Shown: positions 57,572 through 64,000 of the stretch, in pieces
Layout of the letters: each line of letters opens with the position of its first letter
Numbering within the stretch: the first letter of the stretch is position 1
Source: Echinarachnius parma
Taxonomy: Eukaryota > Echinodermata > Echinoidea > Clypeasteroida > Echinarachniidae
Direction: 5' to 3'
DNA: 64,000 nt
Assembly (NCBI GenBank): GCA_037951105.1
Contig: JBAMJV010001803.1
Location: forward strand, 107,001-171,000
Position numbers and translations under genes: made by a program
The notes under the pieces: model-generated
Told to the model about the DNA's origin: nothing
Database searches by the model: none
What the model saw: only the letters and a program-made list of their open reading frames with translations

Positions 57572-59745
57572 CTTATGGACACAAATTAAACGAAAGATGT
57601 CAAAACATAAAAATCTATGCATTAGTAGATAGTTTAATCGATGTCATTTCAATTCAACCCGAAAAGGGAAAAGTCGGGCAAAGAAAGTATCCCCAAAGAT
57701 GTAACTTTTAGCATTTTCACCGATGTACAGGAGATATGGATTCGGATACCAACTCCGAATGAGAATCTGCATATAATTATATACATGATTATGTGACTAA
57801 ATATATACTACACACAAACATGAGTAAACATATATTTTTTGTTATAGTGTTATGTCAGTTTATGAAATCGTTCAAATCTGATCGATGTGAACGATACTTT
57901 TTGGGGCCTTATTCGCCTCGTATAGCCCGCACATTTGTCTAAACTAATTTAGTTATTGTAATTTGTTCCCCTAGACCAGCGCTGTCAAGAACTTTAGCGT
58001 AACCCCCATATGCGTTATGTTTGTCTAATAAACAAAGTACACAGCGAACAAACTCAAAAAACCAAATCATAATGTGACTTGTTTCGACACTTTGTAAAGA
58101 CCCCAAAAATGTCTACATAGAAATTTCGCACTGTGTCACATTCAAAGCATGACATTTCATCTGCATTGGTAATTCATAATATATTTATTTTAAACTTTTG
58201 ATTACAATACAAATGACAGCCGAAAGATTTGGAGGTAAATATTTGTATTGTGATCAGATGTTTAAAATAAATATCATGTGCCACATGCATGACATTGTAA
58301 TGTTTCGGTAGAAGTGCACTGAGGTGATTGTTTTTTCATTGTGCCGAATTGCGAAATATATGTTTTCTAGACCACATTCATACTTTTCAAGTCAATTTCA
58401 CAATTGCAACATCAAAATTATTTTATTGGCACCCATCTATTTAATTAGAGCAATCATAATCATGCAACATGCAATCAGTTTTGTTTTGGCACTCGTGTAT
58501 TTATGTTTCATGCATTCAAATTAACATGGTTTGTCAGTTAAGCTCCCTTTTTGCATAACATTTCTTATATACATTTCTTATATAACAATTTCACACGTCG
58601 CGCATCAGTTTCACTATTTAGCGTTCAGTCCTACTTACTCACACATACAAAACAAAAAAGCCAAATTTATGAGGCCAAAACAATTGGTTGAGAGTCGTAC
58701 AAGCGGAGGGGGGGGGGGGGGGTGGGGTTGTCCGTATACATTTTAAAAGCCGAGGCCGAGTATCTTCACAATTTTCGAGACCGAGACCAGGCTCCTTTAA
58801 TTTTTTATTTTTTGGACAGAGCCAAAGGGGGGCGTTTAACCCCCAAAACACCCACCCCATACGTACATTGACGGAGCCAAAGGGGGTGTTTAACCCCGCC
58901 CCCCCCCCCCCCCCCCCCCTGTGTCACGCCTGCCTACATGAATGCACACACACGTATCCATACAAATTAATAAACATCAACTTCGGTCGAATGAATGCCG
59001 AATGAATGAAAGCATGCTTCTCATATGTCAGATAATTTCTGTCTTTTTATTCTTCCCTTTCAAATAAATTCCATGTTGATATTTTTCATTTTATAGAACA
59101 TTTTGATCGCATAATAAGATGATGATTAATAATGGTGTATTCAAACAATGTTCTTTTTCATCAATGTTCAATTGAAAACGCTCGTTCATCCGTCGATCAG
59201 TTCACGGGCGAGACATATCGGCAGGTACACCTGTGAGTGGCGATACCACTACCCACACTAACCATGTTTTTCAATTTGAATGCCGATATTTTAAAGGTAC
59301 TTCAGATTCGTCAAATCAGATGCGCGGCGCCATCTTAAGTACACGTTGCGCACGGTGCGTGATGCACGTTAGCTCAGTGTCATGCGGTGCGCGCAAACTG
59401 GCCCAGTTCAAAATGGCGACCCGCTGTGTAGCATCCCCACGCTTGATGCCCTTTAAACTTGTCTATTGATGCATATGAATAGAAGGAAAGAGACCGAAAA
59501 CAGGTGGAGGGGAAATTGAATGAAGATTTACGAAAATGAATGCTCTACATAGACTTTTGAATGCGGCAAATAGAAAATCGCTGGCGCGGAAAGAGAAATT
59601 AAACGACAAAATAAAACAGTTGAATGATGATCACACGGGGAAAGCTAAGTTTGGGTGAAATTTAATGATCGGATTTGACCGAGAAAAGTATGAAATTGGC
59701 CGTGAAAATGTATACAAAACACACTAAAGCAGGAGATTAACAAAC
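57572..59745. other. Gene B CTLD intron (between exons 59746 and 57571)
   Basis: Contains a G-run/GCCGAGG repeat (58680-58930) with an inverted AGCCAAAGGGGG pair around 58820 and 58876, a GC-rich MITE-like patch (59270-59460), and AT-rich sequence with a short palindrome AATATTTG..CAAATATT near 58230. No exon is visible. Confidence 0.4.
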
Positions 59746-59840
59746 CTCGGGCAGGTTGTTGCAGTAGTCCTTGGCCTCCTGCCAGGTCATCTGCTTCCGG
59801 GGGAAGAGGTAACGCAGCTTCCCATTGCCCAGTGTCCATC
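59746..59840 (-). CDS. Gene B CTLD N-terminal exon, shortened
   Basis: The 95-nt exon codes GWTLGNGKLRYLFPRKQM then TWQEAKDYCNNLPE. It is 21 nt shorter than the gene A exon. The outer acceptor of gene A (TTTTCAG) is absent here, and CCCTTCAG|GATGG is the available site, still phase 1. The codon matching gene A C110 has become TAC (Tyr) and lies in the removed part. The codon matching C121 is replaced by Leu-Arg through a 3-nt gain. The domain is thus a short-form CTLD that keeps the helix cysteine (DYC). Donor GAG|GTTTGT, phase 0, as in gene A. Confidence 0.83.
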
Positions 59841-60277
59841 CTGAAGGGTAGTACAGGAGTAAATAAGTTAACATGTTTAATATACTTAGGTGCCCCTCCT
59901 CGACGCCATTGTAATCGTGCTTAAAGGGATACCTGTAAAGTGTCAGATATTGCACAAAATGACATTTGAGACTTCAATCCTATATCAATATCATTGTAAA
60001 ATACAATTGAAAGATTTGTGAAAGTTTGAAAGAAAACGATCACTGTTTACCTAGTAAAAAAAAAAGAATATTGAGTTCATATTTTATCACCGAATACTGA
60101 TGGCCTGCCGTAGATTTATTGCAGTAATAATCACCCGTTTGACGATATCCGCACCCGTGTATGTTTACAGACGGTACAGAAGTCATGGAATTTGTGCGCG
60201 CTCGGCTCAAAGTTCAGTCGGGTCGGGAAGGTTTCCCACGCGCGCTGGCCGGACGTGTTCAGCTACGACAATTGTAC

Positions 60278-60315
60278 TTTATTTGAAAAGCGTTTGCTAA
60301 CGCTTTTCAAATAAA
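60278..60315. repeat. Perfect 15-bp hairpin TTTATTTGAAAAGCG
   Basis: TTTATTTGAAAAGCG and its exact complement flank an 8-nt loop TTTGCTAA. It sits at the edge of a MITE-like block (59926-60320) in gene B; probably one end of a foldback element. From 59841 to 61767 only this, the broken EGF exon and AT-rich sequence are seen. Confidence 0.6.
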
Positions 60316-60939
60316 AGATTTCAATGATAATTGACAATTATCAGTAATATGTTTTCATTAAATGAAATTAATTTCCTTTAGATTCGTTTTTGTTTTGTTT
60401 TATTTTTTACTTCAAAGACAAAATGGCTCGAAACAATGACAATGATTTGATAATTGTTATTATATGTTCTACATATAAACATGCTAATGAGGTTTCTCAT
60501 GATGTCTACAAACACTTACAAATTAAGAAATATCACTTTGGTTCACCTTAACAGGGTGAAAATTGAGGATATTGCAGACACACATGTTCACGTTCTGTAA
60601 TCTGTTTGCTATTTAAACTCATCTGAAGGTCACCCCCACAATGATTTTGCGGACATAATGCGGACATCAAATACCACAACAATGGCATGATCTATGTTCT
60701 AGAAGATTGTATGATACACACTAATGCTAAACAGTTCAATTTGACTACATATCAGTCCATCTGGCTAAAACAGCTCAGAGTTCAGAGCATTTTCCATGTT
60801 TCTCATCATATCATAGTGAATAGCGCCTTCCACTTGTAGACGTTTACTTGCTCAACATATGTGCTAAAAACTAAAGTGGTCGATCGGAGAGGAGTAGAGA
60901 GCCTGGGAACGCCAAAATAGCTTGGGCTTGTTAGGGTTA

Positions 60940-61065
60940 ATTAAGAGATGAACCGTTATCCAGCCTTCATCACAGAAACACTCAAAGGAGCCCTCCGTGT
61001 TGTTACATAATCCGTGTTGTACGGGGATACTCGGCTCCCACACGAGCGCACTCATCGACATCTTG
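60940..61065 (-). pseudogene. Broken calcium-binding EGF-like exon inside gene B
   Basis: On the minus strand a phase-1 acceptor (ATCAAG|AT) opens DVDECA, the hallmark of a calcium-binding EGF. The frame then shifts by one base within a CCCC run. The next frame reads QHGLCNNTEGSFECFCDEGW, the remainder of such a domain. No final cysteine or clear donor follows, and the cysteine expected before QHG is missing. The one-base shift and missing end argue for a dead exon. No equivalent is visible in gene A between its EGF and CTLD exons, so it was either lost there or gained in B. A sequencing indel could explain the shift but not the missing end. Confidence 0.65.
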
Positions 61066-61767
61066 ATAGCGAGAAGGAATGAGATATTGATAAGCCATTG
61101 TCATTGTCTGTCTTTGTCATTGTCAATAAGTGTTGACCTGGTCATTGTTATGTCATTGGCAGACTCCTTTCTTTTTTAAATATCGACATTTATACAGGTT
61201 CGCCTTCCCTAAACAAACAAACAAACAAACAAACTGAAACAAAGGAAAAAAGGAATACCTCCAAAATATTTGGACGGAATTATTGAAATTCCCGAATGGA
61301 AAATCTACAACTGAGAAATGTTACCATGATTAGTAATTTTGGTTAAAAACGGTTATTTCTGGGGCACACTTAGTGACCTCATGTCGTGTTTCAACTTTCA
61401 ACAACATTTTGGCCTCATATTTGGCATCTTTCGCTTATCATGAAGACCTATAGATCTTAGTTAAAGAACATTCTTTGGCCAACTTCAAATTGCAAAGAAT
61501 GCATTTCGCTTTCAAATACTATGACAAGAAGCAAACAAAGAAAAACAGGCACAAGTTTTTTTTAATAATAGTTACAAATTCACATATAGAGTGAAACCTA
61601 CTCAACCCAAAAACTGCTGATGTTGACACTAGTTTTCCCAGTTCAAGATCTCCCATCTTGTGAAACTAATACTTTTATCCCGCTTTTACGAGAAGTATGC
61701 AGTCCCGTTTTTTGGGCCACCCTGTATTGCATGTCAGATACGTGGCTCGGAATGTTTTAGTACATAC

Positions 61768-61872
61768 CTGTGTTACAATTTGGTCCCGTGTAATACGATG
61801 AACAGGTGCACTCGTACCCAGATAGTGTTTCCACACACGTAGCGTTGTTCTTGCAGGGGTTCTTCAAACACT
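61768..61872 (-). CDS. Gene B EGF-like exon
   Basis: A 105-nt phase 1-1 exon encodes ECLKNPCKNNATCVETLSGY followed by ECTCSSYYTGPNCNT. It has six cysteines in EGF spacing and the same NAT glycosylation sequon as gene A. The acceptor is ATACAG|AG and the donor CAG|GTATGT. It ends one base into a Gly codon, which is completed by GA of the shortened CTLD exon at 59840. A MITE fragment (the 'gcgccctct' family end) follows at about 61930-62040. Confidence 0.88.
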
Positions 61873-62209
61873 CTGTATTCGTTTACAAATAATGGTAGGA
61901 ATCAACATTCAAACATTTACTAAAAATACAGTGACCGGATACGTTTCAAGCATGGTGGAGTTATAACTATTAGTTTGTAATTTAATTGTGCAGGTTTTGG
62001 TTACTAAAGTTTAGCCTCACCCAAACTGTACTCTACCTTTAAACAATTGCATGTATCAATAACAAACGGCAATTCGAATGTTAAAACAAAATGGCTTCAA
62101 ACGTGTAATTATACTAATCATTGGATATGCAAGTGAACCTCGCAGATTCCGACAAGATGCTAATATGACAACTATACAATTTTTGTTGTTTCAAATTTTG
62201 GTACGAAAT

Positions 62210-62465
62210 TGGTGACGAATACGTGCAAGCGAATTCATGCATGTACGTAATATCTCTCGTAAATATACACTAGAGTTCATTTATAACCACTTGAATTCGT
62301 GAATGTGCATACATTTTAACGCGTCATCTCTGATAAGCATGCACACAAAGTTGAAATTAGGCTGCACATTTGCGAATTTGAGTGCCCATACATGAACTCC
62401 TGTGTCTATTCACGAAAGCTAATGCGTAAGCGGGAATTCGCTTGCACTTATTCGGAATCTGAAAG
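62210..62465. repeat. Palindromic MITE, gene B counterpart of 26489-26742
   Basis: GTGCAAGCGAATTCATGCAT at the left and GGGAATTCGCTTGCACTTAT at the right pair; ends in CGGAATCTGAAAGAC as in gene A. Same intron position. Confidence 0.7.
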
Positions 62466-62926
62466 ACCGAACCCAACGATTACGCGGTAATGTGAGTAAA
62501 AGTACATTTGATTGTAAAAAGTATCCAATTGAGCATTAATGTATTTAATACATTTATTATACATGTATTATAATTTTGGTGTCAAATATCCGCTAATTAT
62601 GCGTTATTGAAATTGACCCCAGTAATATCAATAGGCAAGGATTCACTTTCTTTCTCCATTCTCTGTGATGTCTAAATCTGTATTGCGCTCTGAATCCCGA
62701 TCACGGGAAAACTGTTTGATGAGTCAATCACGCATGTTGCAACGTCTCAGGGTGCAAGCGATTACTTTATACAGGATCCGACGCACGCACGCATGGCGCC
62801 GCGGCTTGACGCTTGGCCACTAGTAGGGCAATATATTTTGTGCAGTATTTCTAATAGTTTGTGTTCATTTTTTTTCTGGAGATGGACTTTCATACGATTA
62901 GGAAGGCACTTAATACTTCTATATAA

Positions 62927-63171
62927 GCCGAGCATGGTGGCTTAGCGGTTAGAGTGCCTTTTTCATGAACTACGGGAACCACGAGAGGTCCCGGATTCGA
63001 ACCCAGACCGGGTCATACCAAAGACTTTACAAATGAAATATTCTGCCTTCTATCCAGGCGCTCGGTATTTATAAAATGGGGAAGGGAAAGTTAATCACAC
63101 GAGTAACCAGATGACTGGCCCCCGTTTGTAGCTTTCGCTATATTTAGTTGACGTGTGGCCTAGGGCTAATT
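62927..63171 (+). repeat. tRNA-derived SINE, gene B counterpart
   Basis: GCCGAGCATGGTGGCTTAGC (A box) and GGATTCGAACCC (B box, 62993-63004) with a longer spacer than the gene A copy (11-nt insertion ACTACGGGAAC). It includes the 5' end GCCGAGC that the gene A copy has lost. Confidence 0.75.
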
Positions 63172-63868
63172 AGTCAGTTATACGTGTCTTAGTTATTTTG
63201 TTTAGTATTCGCTTACGGCGTTGTTCTATCAGAATCTGTGCGCGGTTCACGCACAGTCACTGGTGGTCGCCGCAATCCGCCGGCAGCTATTGTGAGCGAA
63301 ATTGTTCACGAGAGAAAACTCGTAATGCAGTATATAAGCCCTAACGTCGCTTTTATTTTTTAAAAGGTATATAACTCCACGAAAAGGAGATTTCAAGCCC
63401 TTGTTTTTTCAGGCAAGCAGTTAAATGACAAGGTCTTTTATACATGTATGAGACAATAACCTCGCAACTTTTGAAATTTGACTAGCAAAAGGCGGACACT
63501 CCTTTTCATCCTAAGTGATTTTAAAAAAAACTTTTTAAGGTATGTGAAGATATCATTTGAAACGCAGTTTGCATTATCAAACCATTTAGATATATTAAAA
63601 AGCAAAAAGTATTACACATGGTTGTTGAATGTCGAATGATTGTAATTCTTGTGTCGTCTTTTCCCCTTAAAAACGAAGCAAGAAGTATTTAGAGATTATG
63701 ATATATTTTTGATGATAGTGTTCATGAACTTATAAAACCAACACGCAACTTTGACAACCCCCCTAAAAACAAAAAACAAATAGAAAAGGCGAAACAAAAA
63801 ACATGACTAATCGCATGGATTAGGGGAGGTCTGGCAATGAACTTATCCTAGCAGCATTATTCCCTTAC
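63172..63868. other. Gene B intron next to exon 2
   Basis: 63175-63500 is the dispersed repeat also at 42020-42355. 63500-63868 matches gene A 35005-35265 and 35930-36045 (TGAAGATATCATTTGAAACG) without the 35268-35917 MITE. Confidence 0.55.
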
Positions 63869-64000
63869 CTGGTAGAGAGCAGACCATCGGAGTAAGAGTG
63901 GACGATATCCTCCTGGTGGCCTCGACGAGTGCTTTCGGAACCTTCGTTTTAGGAACCAATTGAACACGTTGCCCATTCGACATAATCAAGCTCGAACAAT
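63869..64000 (-). CDS. Gene B exon 2 (partial): two-cysteine N-terminal module
   Basis: The window edge cuts this exon: 132 of an expected 159 nt are present. It encodes NCSSLIMSNGQRVQLVPKTK and continues to MVCSLP with donor CAG|GTAAGG, phase 1. It is very close to gene A exon 2; visible changes include Thr/Leu to Ile/Met near the start and Ile/Gly to Thr/Arg in the helix-like middle, while both cysteines are kept. It joins to EGF exon 61872 as G|AG, coding Glu-Cys. Confidence 0.82.

Larger units (their letters stand above)
56062..64000 (-). other. Gene B span: EGF + C-type lectin paralog, 5' end outside window
   Basis: The visible exons are 64000-63869 (partial), 61872-61768, 59840-59746, 57571-57385 and 56201-56062, in the same order and phases as gene A. 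If the missing first exon is 49 nt as in gene A, the protein would be 244 residues, in frame throughout. Introns are shorter than in gene A (no LINE), and flanks on both sides are homologous to those of gene A. The exon set is open and splice sites are intact, so this looks like a functional but diverged paralog rather than a pseudogene. A broken extra EGF-like exon lies at 60940-61065 between its EGF and CTLD exons. Confidence 0.8.

Noticed and set aside
59233..59469. 78-codon frame with several Cys (near 59.3 kb)
   Set aside because: The cysteines match no EGF or CTLD pattern, it is on the opposite strand to gene B, and the GC-rich patch resembles other MITE-like blocks.

Overview
The window is AT-rich, intron-rich nuclear DNA of an animal. 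Coding exons are short, bounded by GT-AG splice sites and separated by kilobases of transposon-derived repeats: CR1/L2-like and RTE LINEs, tRNA-derived SINEs, Tc1/mariner- and hAT-type TIR elements, foldback MITEs, microsatellites and many poly-G runs. EGF plus C-type lectin architecture together with this repeat mix suggests a marine invertebrate, perhaps an echinoderm or other deuterostome. That placement is inference; no marker gene fixes it.

The genes are a tandem cluster of secreted C-type lectin paralogs, all on the minus strand. Gene A is complete: six exons between 45153 and 17626 join in frame (759 nt) to a 252-residue protein made of a signal peptide, a ~53-residue two-cysteine module I do not recognise, one EGF-like domain and a C-type lectin domain (CTLD). 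Gene B (56062 to beyond 64000) has the same exon order and phases; its signal exon lies outside the window. Gene C shows only its signal-peptide exon (2670..2627) and promoter side, and continues off the left edge. A lone, frame-broken calcium-binding-EGF-like exon lies in gene B near 61 kb.

Layout from left to right. 1-2.6 kb: Tc1-like element and MITEs. 2.6-3.1 kb: gene C signal exon and promoter. 3.1-7.3 kb: repeated palindromic/hAT/SINE-like cassettes. 7.3-16.6 kb: MITEs, a 300-bp tandem array holding a CACAGTG-palindrome element, a degenerate tandem array, and a Tc1-like element with a hAT element nested in it. 16.6-45.15 kb: gene A with repeat-filled introns, including a ~6 kb CR1/L2-like LINE. 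45.15-48 kb: gene A promoter and cassettes shared with gene C. 48-54.8 kb: an intergenic direct duplication of about 3 kb. 55-64 kb: gene B.

Comparing the paralogous copies is the most informative analysis here. It gives 'empty sites' for several transposon insertions. It also shows that genes A and B differ in the sugar/calcium-binding loop (QPN..E..WND versus DPD..Q..WDD) and in the start of the CTLD: gene B has lost both cysteines of the N-terminal pair and uses a splice acceptor shifted 21 nt while keeping the phase. Coordinates of repeats are approximate unless TIR and target-site duplication are stated.
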